DNA of 64,000 nt, from assembly GCA_902826865.1 (NCBI GenBank), contig CADEGN010000003.1:1-64000 (forward strand), read 5' to 3'. Positions 50,573 through 60,255 of the stretch are shown one piece after another; the first letter of the stretch is position 1; every line of letters starts with the position of its first letter. The notes under the pieces are model-generated. The model did no database searches and was not told the origin of the DNA. It saw nothing but the letters and a program-made list of their open reading frames with translations. The position numbers were made by a program, and so were the translations under genes. This DNA comes from an uncultured Myxococcales bacterium. Its GTDB lineage: Bacteria; Myxococcota_A; Polyangia; Nannocystales; Nannocystaceae.

Positions 50573-51295
50573 ATGAAACGACCACGTCTCCTGCTGCTCG
50601 CCGCGTTCGCCGCCGGATGCTCTCAACACGCCTCGCCGGTGGAATTTCGCATCGATCCTGTCTGCGTCGATGACGCTTCCGCACCTGACGCCGAATGGAC
50701 CTGCGACGAGGCGCTGGTGATCGATTGCAATGATGGCGCCGTGCCGGATGAGATCTACGTCGAGGTCGGTGCGGGGGCCTGCGGAGGCCTCGATCTCCAG
50801 CCGGTTGATCCGCCCAGCGAGATTGGTGAGCACGACATCGTCGTAGTCGACGGCAACTCAGGGCAGGCGGTGTGCGAGACGACCCTGACGATCACCGATA
50901 CCGTCGCGCCAGTGTTCACGACCGTGGATGTCCCGCTATGGCCGCCCAACCACAAGATGCACACGGTCGACGTTATCGAAGACTGCATCGATTCGATCGA
51001 TGAGTGCGACCCGGATTGGACCGCGGCGATCGACTTCGTCGCTGGCGACGAGCCCGACGACGACCGGGGCGATGGTCACACGTCTGCGGACGCGAAGTTG
51101 ATATCGGCGACCGCGGCCAGCCTACGGGCCGAGCGCCAGGGCGGTGGTGACGGTCGCGTTTACACCATCGGTTTCACGGTCACCGACGGATCGGGCAACG
51201 CGACCCCAGGAACGTGCCGGGTGCTTGTGGTTCACGATCAAGGCAAGGCGGAGGCCAGCGACGACGGCGAGGCTTGGCGCATCGAGCCGTCGTGA
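50573..51295 (+). CDS. Secreted lipoprotein with Ig-like LWPPNHK motif
   Basis: A 240-residue lipoprotein (MKRPRLLLLAAFAAGC signal). The central part, ITDTVAPVF followed by VPLWPPNHKMHTVDV, is a motif common in extracellular Ig-like/HYR-type domains. Acidic Cys-rich strands surround it (CDEALVIDCNDG, CIDSIDECDPDW), and an YTIGFTVTDGSGN strand closes the domain. It is probably a surface adhesive or binding protein; no enzymatic motif is visible. Confidence 0.7.
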   Translation: MKRPRLLLLAAFAAGCSQHASPVEFRIDPVCVDDASAPDAEWTCDEALVIDCNDGAVPDEIYVEVGAGACGGLDLQPVDPPSEIGEHDIVVVDGNSGQAVCETTLTITDTVAPVFTTVDVPLWPPNHKMHTVDVIEDCIDSIDECDPDWTAAIDFVAGDEPDDDRGDGHTSADAKLISATAASLRAERQGGGDGRVYTIGFTVTDGSGNATPGTCRVLVVHDQGKAEASDDGEAWRIEPS

Positions 51296-51359
51296 AGGTA
51301 CCCCGGCGGTGTTTCGCGGCTGAACTGGACGAGAAGTCAGCTGCGACGACTACTCGTGG

Positions 51360-52742
51360 ATGACAGCAAGAAATCGCCCACGACCGCGCGCCATCGCCGG
51401 GGCCCCGACCGCGCTCCTTGTAGTGGCCCACACGATTGCGGCCTGCGGAGGCCCAGCGAAGCCGACCCTCTCCTCGACGGAGGACGAGGGAGGCATGGGG
51501 CCAGCGGCGACGAGTAGCTCCGAGAGCACGGCAGGTCCCGGCGGCGACATCGGATCCGCTACTGAGATGACAACCGCGCAGATAACAACGGGCGGCGCAG
51601 AAGGCTCCGGTGGAGGCACGAGCGCAGACTCGACGGGGGGCGAGGGCAGTGATTGTGCGCCGTATCCCGGACCGCTGCGGTCAGGCAGCACGTTCTACGT
51701 GGCGACCGACGGATCCGACACACGCTCGTGTGACGAGGCGATGGATCGGGGCACGCCACGCGGCACGATCTCAGGGATGGGCGAGTGCGTCGCCCCCGGT
51801 GACACCGTCGTCGTGCTTCCGGGGATCTACAATGAGGCCGTCCGTACGACGACGGACGGAGCCGAAGGCGCGCCGATTCGCTACCTGTCGGAGCAGAAGT
51901 GGGGAGCGCAAATCGCAGGCGTGCCCGAATACACGCTCGCCGTGTGGTGGCTGGAGGCCGACTACATCGAGATCATCGGCTTCGAGGTGACCGGCAACGG
52001 GAGCGTTGGCGTGTCTATGCGCGGATCGTACGGCCTGGCCGCGGAGAATCACGTGCACCACATCCAATCGCCGACATGTTCGGACAACGTAAATTCCGGC
52101 CTCAACGGCGGCCCACCTGGCGCCGATTTCAACAGCGCCGTGCGCAACGTTGTCCACGATATCGCCAACAACTGCCCCGAAGAGAGCGCATACGCGTTCT
52201 ATTGGGGATACCGTGGCGGAACGATCGCCAACAACATCGCCTACCGCACCATGGGATACGGGATTCATCTTTGGCACCATCCGGTCGGCACGCAGGTGTT
52301 GCACAACCTGGTATTCGCGGTCGACGGTCATGGCATGGTCTTCGGGGGTCAGGGAGACGAGGGCGACGCGGAGGACCTCTTGATCGCGAACAACATCATC
52401 TACGGGAACAATTTCGGCATCCGCATCATGGGCAACCAGGGAGCCGGCAATGTCGTGCGGGACAATATCTTCTTCGCCAACACCGGTCCGTCCATCGGAT
52501 CCATGATTGACCACGACACCTTGATCGAGAATGTCATGGAGGTAGATCCGTTGCTCGTGGACTATCAGGCCGATGGTTCGGGCGACTACCGTCTCCAGGC
52601 GGGCTCTCCGGCGATCGACAGCGGGGTCGTCGACATCACCCCGCTTGTGGAGATCAACGTCGACCACGATGGCGGACCGCGCCTGCTGGGCGCGGGTCCG
52701 GACATCGGTCCCTACGAGTTTGGCGCGAATTGCCGCGACTAG
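51360..52742 (+). CDS. Right-handed beta-helix lipoprotein (lyase-like fold)
   Basis: A 460-residue lipoprotein. The signal ends in HTIAAC, followed by a Ser/Thr/Gly linker to about residue 100. The fold starts with FYVATDGSD, then repeated short strands with Asn ladders: YIEIIGFEVTGNGSVGV, GGTIANNIAYRTMGYGI, LLIANNIIYGNNFGIRIMG and NVVRDNIFFANTG. These are typical of parallel beta-helix proteins, often polysaccharide lyases or glycosidases. It closes with DYRLQAGSPAIDSG and GPDIGPYEFG, which are common ends of this fold. Substrate unknown. Confidence 0.82.
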   Translation: MTARNRPRPRAIAGAPTALLVVAHTIAACGGPAKPTLSSTEDEGGMGPAATSSSESTAGPGGDIGSATEMTTAQITTGGAEGSGGGTSADSTGGEGSDCAPYPGPLRSGSTFYVATDGSDTRSCDEAMDRGTPRGTISGMGECVAPGDTVVVLPGIYNEAVRTTTDGAEGAPIRYLSEQKWGAQIAGVPEYTLAVWWLEADYIEIIGFEVTGNGSVGVSMRGSYGLAAENHVHHIQSPTCSDNVNSGLNGGPPGADFNSAVRNVVHDIANNCPEESAYAFYWGYRGGTIANNIAYRTMGYGIHLWHHPVGTQVLHNLVFAVDGHGMVFGGQGDEGDAEDLLIANNIIYGNNFGIRIMGNQGAGNVVRDNIFFANTGPSIGSMIDHDTLIENVMEVDPLLVDYQADGSGDYRLQAGSPAIDSGVVDITPLVEINVDHDGGPRLLGAGPDIGPYEFGANCRD

Positions 52743-52791
52743 GGTGTCACTGCTGCCGTTCTCAAAGCGGCCGAAAGCGTGCACAGGCTCG

Positions 52792-53796
52792 TTAGCTCGA
52801 AGCGCTAGCGAGCAGATCGGCCACCATGGTGAGCGCAGGCCTGAGTTCCGTGGCGGCCTTGATCCCTTCGAAGGACCGCGCTAGCTCGGCCTGGGTTGGA
52901 CCAGCATAGCGGAGCCACTGCTTGAGCTTGCCCAGGGCGCCGTGCTCGCTGACTCCGCGTGCGCGCAGCTTGGCCGCGTAGTCGCTGACGAGTGCGGCGA
53001 ACCATCGACCGTCGAATCCAGGCGCGGGCCCGCGGACCCGCTGAAAGAGCCGCGGGTCGCCCATAGCTCCGCGTCCGATCATGAACGCGTCGCAGCCGCT
53101 CGCCGCCCGACAGGCCGCGATGTCGTCGACGGTCCGTAAATCGCCGTTGGCCACCACTGGAATCGTCACGGCGTGGCGAGCCCGGCCAATCGCGTGCCAG
53201 TCGACAGGGGGGCGATAGAGTTGCGTCCGCGTGCGCGCGTGGATCGTCAGCCACGCTGCGCCGCCGGCCTCGGCAGCGCGCGCGATGTCCACGATGCCCG
53301 CGGGAGAATCCCATCCGAGCCGCACCTTGGCGCTCACGTGCACCGCTTCCCCGACGGCCGCCCGCACAGCGGCGACCACCGCCTCGATCCGGCAGGGCGT
53401 CCGAAGCAAGCTCGCCCCACCATCGTGGTTATTGACGGTGCGCGCGGGACACCCGAAGTTGATGTCGATCACGCGGGCCCCCAGGTCGGCGATCGTAGCT
53501 GCGGTAGCGGCCATCGCCGCGGGCGCGCTGCCGAGGATCTGTACGGCCACGCGCACGCCTGCCCGCGTGCGGGCGCCGTTGGCCAACTCGGGTACCTCCC
53601 GCAGTAGCACGTGGGCGGGAACCGCCGTGCCAGTCACGCGCACGAACTCGGACACGCACAGATCGATTTCGCTCGCCCCGCCATCGATGTCGGTCATCAC
53701 CTCGCGCCAGACCGAACACGTTATCCCATCCATCGGCGCCAGCAGCAGGACCAGATCACGCGATCGCGTGGCGTCGATCGGCAACTGTCCACCCAT
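52792..53796 (-). CDS. dusC: tRNA-dihydrouridine synthase (DusC-like)
   Basis: A flavoenzyme of 334 residues that reduces uridine to dihydrouridine in tRNA. It has LLLAPMDGITCSVWREVMT (FMN region, most like DusC), INFGCPARTVNNHDGG with the catalytic Cys, VSAKVRLGWD, TIHARTRTQLY, VVANGDL and MIGRGAMGDP. The C-terminal helical domain is present. The position modified (U16 in DusC) is inferred from similarity. The ATG at 53796 is preferred; a GTG at 53802 is also in frame and overlaps the preceding stop. The two genes upstream run in the same direction. Confidence 0.82.
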   Translation of the reverse strand: MGGQLPIDATRSRDLVLLLAPMDGITCSVWREVMTDIDGGASEIDLCVSEFVRVTGTAVPAHVLLREVPELANGARTRAGVRVAVQILGSAPAAMAATAATIADLGARVIDINFGCPARTVNNHDGGASLLRTPCRIEAVVAAVRAAVGEAVHVSAKVRLGWDSPAGIVDIARAAEAGGAAWLTIHARTRTQLYRPPVDWHAIGRARHAVTIPVVANGDLRTVDDIAACRAASGCDAFMIGRGAMGDPRLFQRVRGPAPGFDGRWFAALVSDYAAKLRARGVSEHGALGKLKQWLRYAGPTQAELARSFEGIKAATELRPALTMVADLLASASS

Positions 53797-53798
53797 GA

Positions 53799-54125
53799 TC
53801 ACTTCTCCGTGTCGAGGTCGAGGTCGAGCTGCTTGTCGAGCGCTGCAGACCAGGGGACCAGCATGAACTCGTAAACTCGCTCCTTTCGGCTAGCCCCGCT
53901 CGGATCGCGCCGGTTGACCACGCGGCACAGGAAGCCGCACGGCGTGAGCCGGCGACGGCTGAGCAGGGCCCAAATTTCTTGTTCGACCGAACTGGCCGCA
54001 AACCCGTCACCGGCCAGGGCGTCAACGATCGCGCCCATCGAGATGCCGCTCGGGCCGGCTTGCTCGGCGAGGTCGAGTACAGCCGCCGTGATCGGTGAGG
54101 CGGGCGCGGGGGCAGGGTTCGTCAT
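53799..54125 (-). CDS. Hypothetical helical protein
   Basis: A 108-residue protein. Residues 10-60 (ITAAVLDLAEQAGPSGISMG, then VEQEIWALLSRRRLTPCGF) look like a winged-helix DNA-binding or protein-binding domain. The C-terminus is acidic (LDLDLDTEK). The ATG at 54125 clears the neighbouring lipoprotein gene; a GTG/ATG at 54161 would overlap it. Its stop touches the start of the dusC-like gene, so the two are probably cotranscribed. Function unknown. Confidence 0.55.
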   Translation of the reverse strand: MTNPAPAPASPITAAVLDLAEQAGPSGISMGAIVDALAGDGFAASSVEQEIWALLSRRRLTPCGFLCRVVNRRDPSGASRKERVYEFMLVPWSAALDKQLDLDLDTEK

Positions 54126-54138
54126 CCGGGGCCAGGCC

Positions 54139-54924
54139 TCAAGGATGGTAGTCGAGATCATTGGTGATGATCACCGACGAGAGCATTGCCGCCGTGGGCG
54201 GTAGTTCGGTTGCATCACCGGCTTCGGCGTTGCGGAACTCGAGGGTATGCTGGCCAGCCGCGAAGTCGAACACCGCCATGCTGTCGTCGCTGCAGTCGGG
54301 TCCGTGGGTGGAGATTGCCTGCCAGGACCAGGGCGTAGCCACCGTATCGCAGCCGTAGTCCCAGTTGACTTCCGAACCTGAGCCATCGACCTCGACGTAA
54401 TACGAATCGGCGAACTCGCCCGGCAAAAGGTCAAACGGGCCGGGTTCGCCGTCGTAGACCTGGACCCAAATCGCGTACTCATCTGCACAATCGGCCGCAA
54501 ACGTGAACGAGATCGTGCCCGACTCGGCGATCTCCGAGTACGCGACGGTACCGAAGATCTGCATCGGCGGAACGACCACTCCTTGGTCGGCCGTTTGCTG
54601 GAGCATCACGGTGGGTGGCGAGTCGCAGGGGTCGACCGCAGCGGTCGTGCCCGCGTCGTCCCCCGCCGACGTAGCCGCTGCTGAGGTCCCGTCCCCAGCG
54701 GCACTCGTCGTTGTGTTGACACCGGTGTCGACGTCCGGCGCGTCGGTGGTCGAGTTTGCTGCGTCCGACGCGGTGTCGGTGGCAGCGTTCGATGGGCCCG
54801 CGCTGGCAGTGTCGTCGGAACCACCCGTCGACCCGAGCTGCGCGCTGCCGCCACTACCGCCCGTGCCAGCAAATGTGCACGCTGTCACCATCACGAGCGC
54901 AAGAGCGGCGGGGCGGGTGATCAT
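54139..54924 (-). CDS. Hypothetical Ser/Thr-rich lipoprotein
   Basis: A 261-residue lipoprotein. MITRPAALALVMVTAC is the signal. Residues ~20-110 are a Thr/Ser/Ala/Asp linker. The folded part (ISFTFAADCADEYAIWVQVYD, YYVEVDGSGSEVNWDYGC, HTLEFRNAEAG) resembles a carbohydrate-binding or jelly-roll domain, suggested only by its alternating strands and Cys. It ends 14 bases before the small hypothetical gene begins on the same strand. Confidence 0.7.
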   Translation of the reverse strand: MITRPAALALVMVTACTFAGTGGSGGSAQLGSTGGSDDTASAGPSNAATDTASDAANSTTDAPDVDTGVNTTTSAAGDGTSAAATSAGDDAGTTAAVDPCDSPPTVMLQQTADQGVVVPPMQIFGTVAYSEIAESGTISFTFAADCADEYAIWVQVYDGEPGPFDLLPGEFADSYYVEVDGSGSEVNWDYGCDTVATPWSWQAISTHGPDCSDDSMAVFDFAAGQHTLEFRNAEAGDATELPPTAAMLSSVIITNDLDYHP

Positions 54925-55006
54925 CGGCGTCGGGAGCAGACCAGCTTATCACAGGCCCACTCCGTCGTCGGAGGAGCGAATGGTGAAACTGCGCGGGCTG
55001 CTAGGA

Positions 55007-56059
55007 CTATGGGTAGGGGCTTTGGAGGTCGGGATCCGCGCTTGTGAACCAACGGCTGGCGACGCGCACTGCATTGGTTGCGGCTCCGAGACGAAGATTG
55101 TCGCCAATGATCGTGGCACAGAAGCTGCGATCATCGGCATTCCGCGGATCAGCTCGAAGGCGGCCGACGAAGGCGCGGTCGCGCTCCGTCAGGCACGTCA
55201 ACGCGCTGAGGCCGTCGCCCGCCGTGCCGCGAACCAGCCGGAGGTAGGGTGCCAATCGTTCGTCGCCAAGGAGCGCCTCGAGTTGGTGGGCGGTCGCCGA
55301 CTGGCCGACGGTGATCCACGCGTTGATGTAGTGACCCACCGCCACTGGAACGCGGCAACACTGGGCAGAAATCGCGAGGTCCGGAAGGTCCAAGATCTTG
55401 CGGCTTTCGAACGTCAACTTGCGCTCCTCGGCCGAGAACCCGCTTTCGTCGGTCTTGCCGTTGTGAGGCACGGTGTTGCCGGCATAGCGGTCGCTCGCAA
55501 ATGGCCGGCCGAGGCGGTCGGGCGCGGCATACCCTCGTGCGGCGTCCGTTAGAAACTCGTCGAGCGGAGCGATCCCGGCACCGCTGATCGCCTGGTACGT
55601 ACTGACGGTGGCGCTGCGCAATCCGAAGCGAGTGGCGATCGGTCCGCATGCCAGCGCAAACGGGATCGTCGTGCAGTTTGGATTCGCCACCAGCCGAACG
55701 CTTGGATCGACGAGTCGCGCGTTCACGCCCGCGACCACGAGCGGGACCTGCGGGTCGGCGCGATACGTGTTGCTCTTGTCGACGACCCGATAGCCGAGCT
55801 CGAGCAGGCGCGGGACGTAGCGTTTGCTATGCTCGTCGTCGAGCGCGACGAACGCGAGGTCGCCGCGGGGAGCCGCATCGCCTTCGAGCGCGGCGGCGGC
55901 TGAGACGGGCCACGTCCGCCCGGCCAATTCGAGCGTCTGATCGCGACTGGCAAACAACGCGAGTTCGGCGGTGGGCCACGCGCGTTGCGCCAGCTCGATG
56001 GTCTCGCGTCCAACCAGGCCGGTGGCCCCGAGGATGCAGATGCGCATGGATGCGGTCAT
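55007..56059 (-). CDS. asd: Aspartate-semialdehyde dehydrogenase
   Basis: A 350-residue enzyme that makes aspartate semialdehyde, the branch point to lysine/diaminopimelate, threonine and methionine. ICILGATGLVGRETI is the NADP-binding loop. LVANPNCTTIP holds the catalytic Cys, and ISGAG and RVPVAVGHYINAW match later active-site blocks. The ATG at 56059 (MTASMRIC) and that at 56047 are both possible; both keep the dinucleotide loop. It is flanked by unrelated genes, as is common for asd. Confidence 0.88.
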   Translation of the reverse strand: MTASMRICILGATGLVGRETIELAQRAWPTAELALFASRDQTLELAGRTWPVSAAAALEGDAAPRGDLAFVALDDEHSKRYVPRLLELGYRVVDKSNTYRADPQVPLVVAGVNARLVDPSVRLVANPNCTTIPFALACGPIATRFGLRSATVSTYQAISGAGIAPLDEFLTDAARGYAAPDRLGRPFASDRYAGNTVPHNGKTDESGFSAEERKLTFESRKILDLPDLAISAQCCRVPVAVGHYINAWITVGQSATAHQLEALLGDERLAPYLRLVRGTAGDGLSALTCLTERDRAFVGRLRADPRNADDRSFCATIIGDNLRLGAATNAVRVASRWFTSADPDLQSPYP

Positions 56060-56127
56060 AACACGCTCGCCGCGGCGGCGGAACACACCGGTTGATCGCC
56101 CGACACACCTGCGGCGATCCTGCCGGC

Positions 56128-56856
56128 GTGTCTGACGCTCCGTTTCTGACGGCCAGCTGGCTCGATTTGGTGCTCCTGACGTGGCAGGTCGACGCCGAAC
56201 TTCTCGCGACCGTCATGCCGGCGGGTCTAGATCCCGATCGCCGCCCTGGTGATCCTGAGGGCGTGGGGTACGTCAGTCTCGTCGCATTCCGCTTCGTCGA
56301 CACACGGGTTCACGGAATTGCCGTGCCGCTGCACGGCAGCTTCCCCGAGATCAACCTCCGCACCTACGTGCGCGAACGCGAGGGGCTGCGCCGTCGCGGG
56401 GTTACGTTCGTGGCCGAGCTCGTCCCAAAGCCGGCGATCTCGGCCATCGCCAACCTTCTCTATCACGAGCACTACCGCACGGTCCCGATGGAGTGTGACG
56501 CACACGACACAGCAACCGGCGAGCGGGTGTTTTCGTGTCATGTCCGACTCGGTGAACGCGAGCACGGCCTCACCATCCGTGGCGCGCGACCGGCGATCGT
56601 GCCGGCGGCAGATTCAGTGGAGCACTTCTTCAAGGAGCACGAGTGGGGGTTCGGACGCGACGGCGACGGACAGACGGTGGTCTACCGCGTCGAGCATCCC
56701 GAGTGGGGGATCTATCCAACGTCGCGGGAGCTGCTGGAGCTTCGCTTCGGTTTTTCCGAGTTGTATGGAGCGCCGTGGGACTCCTTGGATGATCGCGATC
56801 CCGATCACATCGCGTTTGCCGTCGGTTCGAATGTCGCCGTGTTCCCGAAGGAGTGA
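56128..56856 (+). CDS. DUF2071 family protein
   Basis: A protein of about 242 residues with the DUF2071 (YqjF-like) pattern. FLTASWLDLVLLTWQVDAELL opens the domain; FPEINLRTYVREREG and GVTFVAELV follow, then a VEHFFKEHEWGFGRD block and YPTSRELLELRFGFSELYG. Function is unknown for the family. The GTG at 56128 is chosen because residues before it look non-coding; a TTG at 56092 is possible. It is divergent from asd. Confidence 0.78.
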   Translation: MSDAPFLTASWLDLVLLTWQVDAELLATVMPAGLDPDRRPGDPEGVGYVSLVAFRFVDTRVHGIAVPLHGSFPEINLRTYVREREGLRRRGVTFVAELVPKPAISAIANLLYHEHYRTVPMECDAHDTATGERVFSCHVRLGEREHGLTIRGARPAIVPAADSVEHFFKEHEWGFGRDGDGQTVVYRVEHPEWGIYPTSRELLELRFGFSELYGAPWDSLDDRDPDHIAFAVGSNVAVFPKE

Positions 56857-56857
56857 A

Positions 56858-58222
56858 TCAGCGGGCGCGTTCGATATGACGGGGAATCAGCACTTCGAAG
56901 GTTGTCCCCCATCCAACCTGGCTCTGGAAGCGGATGTCTCCGCCGCTCTGGTGCGCAATGCCGAGTGCCGTCGGTAAGCCCAGACCGGTACCGCCGCTCC
57001 GCGGCTTGGTGGTGAAGAACGGCTCAAACACTCGGTCATGGAGCGCAGGATCGATACCGTGACCCGTATCTGTGATCGCGAACCGGACGTAATCGCCGGC
57101 TGGGAGTCTCGCGAATCCCTGGAGTGCTGCCTCTTCCATGGTGACGCAGCTCGCCTCGATTCGTAACTTGCCACCGTGAGGCATTGAATCGCGCGCGTTG
57201 ACCACGAGATTGACGAGGGCAAGATCGAGCTGGCCGCGGTCGACATGGATCCGCCAGGACGAGGGCTCTGCACGGACCGAAAGTTCAATATCCTCGCCAA
57301 TCACCGGCCGAATCATTTGCTCGAGATCAGCGAGGACGATGGAAGGTTCGACCGTGCGCGGTGCGAGGACCTGTTGGCGGCTAAACGCCAGGAGCTGCCG
57401 GGTGAGTACAGCGGCACGCTCCGTGGCGACGCTAATTGCGGCGACTTGGGATGCCGCCGGATCCTCAGGTGGCGTACTCGCCGCAAGGACGCTGGAACTA
57501 CCCATCATTACGGCCAATAGATTGTTGAAATCGTGCGCCACTGCGCCCGCCAATCGACCCATGCTTTCGAGCTGCTCGGTCCGATCGAGAAGCTCCTGAG
57601 CCTCATCGCGATCGGCCTCGGCCTGGCGGCGGGTTCGGGCTGCCGCCTGGTAGGCCTCAATGAAATGAGCGTTTTGAATCGCGAAGCCGGCCAATCGCGC
57701 CACGTGTTCGGCGATGGCGATATCCCCACTACCGAATCGCGCCGAATCCGGGCGAGTCCGCTCCAAGACCATTCGTCCGGAATGTTCTTCAGATCCGATT
57801 GCCACCGCTATTCGATCGATTTCCGTCGGGGCGGCGTCGTGGGTGCCGGGACGCAACCAACGCGCCCGCTCCTGCGGCTCGTCGCAGCCGGGTACGTCGA
57901 GAAAAATGAAGCACGCGTCGGCGAGCGTTTCACCCGCGCGGCGACATATCGTCTCGAGCGCTTCGTCGATGTGAATTGTCGGGTCCGAAACGACCCGGAC
58001 CAACTCGGATACGAGTCGTAGGCGCGATTCGTCCTGATCGTTCCCGGCGCTCAATCTCCAGCAACCTTGCCGCGTCTGCGATTTCACCGCAAGAGCGAGC
58101 TCGCAGCTGGCGGTTCGCGAGCGTTGGCCGCGCAGCCATCTCGGACATGCCGGGCATTGGGAACCAGCCGTGAGCACCGTTCCACTCCGACCCGCTGTGC
58201 GGACCGGATCCCAATACGGCAC
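56858..58222 (-). CDS. GAF-domain histidine kinase
   Basis: A histidine kinase of up to 454 residues. A likely GAF domain spans ~65-185. A coiled linker leads to the phosphoacceptor in [15 protein letters not shown], then NLVVNARDSMPHGGK (N box), DTGHGID (G1) and [18 protein letters not shown] (F and G2 boxes). There is no receiver domain, so its partner regulator is elsewhere or is the receiver of the next protein. The ATG at 58222 is the outer limit; the first ~56 residues have weak coding character, and a TTG at 58054 would start directly before the GAF domain. It is 30 bases after a related hybrid kinase. Confidence 0.78.
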   Translation of the reverse strand: MPYWDPVRTAGRSGTVLTAGSQCPACPRWLRGQRSRTASCELALAVKSQTRQGCWRLSAGNDQDESRLRLVSELVRVVSDPTIHIDEALETICRRAGETLADACFIFLDVPGCDEPQERARWLRPGTHDAAPTEIDRIAVAIGSEEHSGRMVLERTRPDSARFGSGDIAIAEHVARLAGFAIQNAHFIEAYQAAARTRRQAEADRDEAQELLDRTEQLESMGRLAGAVAHDFNNLLAVMMGSSSVLAASTPPEDPAASQVAAISVATERAAVLTRQLLAFSRQQVLAPRTVEPSIVLADLEQMIRPVIGEDIELSVRAEPSSWRIHVDRGQLDLALVNLVVNARDSMPHGGKLRIEASCVTMEEAALQGFARLPAGDYVRFAITDTGHGIDPALHDRVFEPFFTTKPRSGGTGLGLPTALGIAHQSGGDIRFQSQVGWGTTFEVLIPRHIERAR

Positions 58223-58251
58223 GAATCAGATCCTCGTTCCGGCGGGGCCGA

Positions 58252-60069
58252 TCAGCCAGCGATCCTCGACCGACGGTTCGCGGCGGCACGATCGAGGGCC
58301 TCGCGCACACCGCGCTGAAGGGCGTCGGGTGTGATCGGCTTGCGCAGAAAGTCGACCCCACCATCGCCAAGCCCCCGGGCACGGATGACATCCTCTGCGT
58401 AGCCCGAGATATAGAGGCAGCCGATGTCGGGCCGGAGTTTCTGCACGGACGCGGCGAGAACTCGTCCGCCCACCCGAGGCATGATGAGGTCGGTCACGAG
58501 CAGGTGGATCTGTTGCTTGGTTTCGGTGGCGATGCGCAGGGCGTGTTCGCAGTCTTCCGCTTCGAGCACGAGGTAACCGCTTGCCTCGAGGATCGTCCGC
58601 ACCACGTCACGCAGTGCCGGCTCGTCCTCAACCAATAGGATCGTCTCGTCTCCGCCCAGGAGCCCCGGCGAGTCCACGCGGGGTAGCTCGGCAGTCGCAG
58701 CCATGGTGCGTGGCAGGTAGACCGAGAACGTGCTCCCGCGGCCAGGGGTGGACACCACGTCGATGCAACCGCCGCTCTGGCGAACGATCCCGAGTGCCGT
58801 GGCTAAGCCGAGTCCGGTCCCGTGACCGGGTGGCTTGGTGGTGAAGAACGGCTCGAAGATGGACTCGCGAGTCGCCGCGTCGATGCCGGTGCCGGTGTCG
58901 GAAACGGAGACAACCAAGTACGCGCCCGGGATCAAGCCGAGATGCTCGAGGCGGGGACCACCGTCGACCTCCGTCGCGCGGGTCTCGATCGCGATCTCGC
59001 CGCCCTGGGGCATGGCATCGCGCGCGTTTACCAAGAGGTTGAGCAACACCTGTTGCAACTGATTGGGGTCGACCTTCGTTCGGGCGCCCCCGCAGCCTTG
59101 GCGCACCCGCAGCGAGACGCCCGACCCCAGGGTCCCGGCCGCGAGCCTCTCTGCCTCGCGGACGAGCACGTCGAGCTGCACGCTCTGGGGGTGGAGCAGC
59201 TGCTTGCCGCTGAACGCGAGGAGTTGGTGTGTCAGCTCGGCTGCGCACTCAGATGCGTACTTCACCGACTCGAGTTCTTGGCGAAGCGGCGAGTCCTCGT
59301 CAAGCTGCCACAATAGCAACGTTGTGTGGCTCAGCACGATCGACAGGAGGTTGTTGAAGTCATGGGCGATCCCACCGGCGAGGCGGCCGAGCGCGTCCAT
59401 CTTGAGGGCTTGGCGCAGGCGCGAGCGCACGTGCTGCAGGTCGTCGTTGGCCCGGGCGCTGCGGTCGATCTCGGCCTCAGCTATTTCGCGCAGGTGCACG
59501 TTGGTTATCGCCAGCGAGGCGTGGTGTACCAGGTCGACGGCGCGCTGGAGATCGAACGACTCAATCGATGAACTCGCTCGGAATACCGCGATCATGCCCG
59601 CGACGCCATCGCCGATGCGCAACGGCAAGAGCAGAGTGCTCCGCATGCCGAGGTCGGTCATCGCTATCGTTCCCAGCCCGTCGGCGAGCGACTGCAAGGA
59701 CACGGGTTCTCCGGTGGCCATCACCCGCTGCGGGATCGGGTACGCATCCGTTTCGATGCGTTGGCCAAGGACCTGGATACGCGCGTTGTGCCGCGGATCC
59801 CGGGTCCACACGCTTCGTACCGTCAACGCGTCGGTCGGTCGGGCGCGCGTCAGCACCACGCAGGCATCGCCCATCAGCCGGCCGACCCACTGGGCCGTCG
59901 CGTCGTGCAACGTGGCCGAGGTCCGACTCGCCCGCGCGAAGGCCTCCATGGCATCCGACAACGAAGCAACGTGATCGCCGACGCTAAGTAGGGTCGCCTC
60001 CGTGGCACGTTCCAGCACGATCGGAGTGTAGAGTGGTCGCCGGGAATAGGCAGCTTCGGATCGGGACAT
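58252..60069 (-). CDS. GAF-domain hybrid histidine kinase with receiver
   Basis: A 605-residue hybrid kinase. GAF-like region ~65-200, phosphoacceptor in [55 protein letters not shown], then a receiver domain: [14 protein letters not shown], phospho-accepting Asp in LLVTDLIMP, and DFLRKPI. The kinase part is close to the next protein's, so the two arose by duplication. The ATG at 60069 is preferred over the longer frame to 60105. With only one receiver in the pair, it could serve both kinases. No output domain is seen. Confidence 0.85.
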   Translation of the reverse strand: MSRSEAAYSRRPLYTPIVLERATEATLLSVGDHVASLSDAMEAFARASRTSATLHDATAQWVGRLMGDACVVLTRARPTDALTVRSVWTRDPRHNARIQVLGQRIETDAYPIPQRVMATGEPVSLQSLADGLGTIAMTDLGMRSTLLLPLRIGDGVAGMIAVFRASSSIESFDLQRAVDLVHHASLAITNVHLREIAEAEIDRSARANDDLQHVRSRLRQALKMDALGRLAGGIAHDFNNLLSIVLSHTTLLLWQLDEDSPLRQELESVKYASECAAELTHQLLAFSGKQLLHPQSVQLDVLVREAERLAAGTLGSGVSLRVRQGCGGARTKVDPNQLQQVLLNLLVNARDAMPQGGEIAIETRATEVDGGPRLEHLGLIPGAYLVVSVSDTGTGIDAATRESIFEPFFTTKPPGHGTGLGLATALGIVRQSGGCIDVVSTPGRGSTFSVYLPRTMAATAELPRVDSPGLLGGDETILLVEDEPALRDVVRTILEASGYLVLEAEDCEHALRIATETKQQIHLLVTDLIMPRVGGRVLAASVQKLRPDIGCLYISGYAEDVIRARGLGDGGVDFLRKPITPDALQRGVREALDRAAANRRSRIAG

Positions 60070-60255
60070 CCGGCATTTTTTCGTCCGGTCGACACCGGGT
60101 GGCACATCTCAACGCGCCGGACTCCCCGCGCACCCGATGTAGGGGCGAGCGCAGACCACCTTAGGGCTCGCCTCCAGCACGCTGCCCGTCGTGGCGTGTG
60201 GGCGATTGAATGCAGCCGTGGCACGGGCGCGGGCTCCGTGATAGCCACGGCTGGC

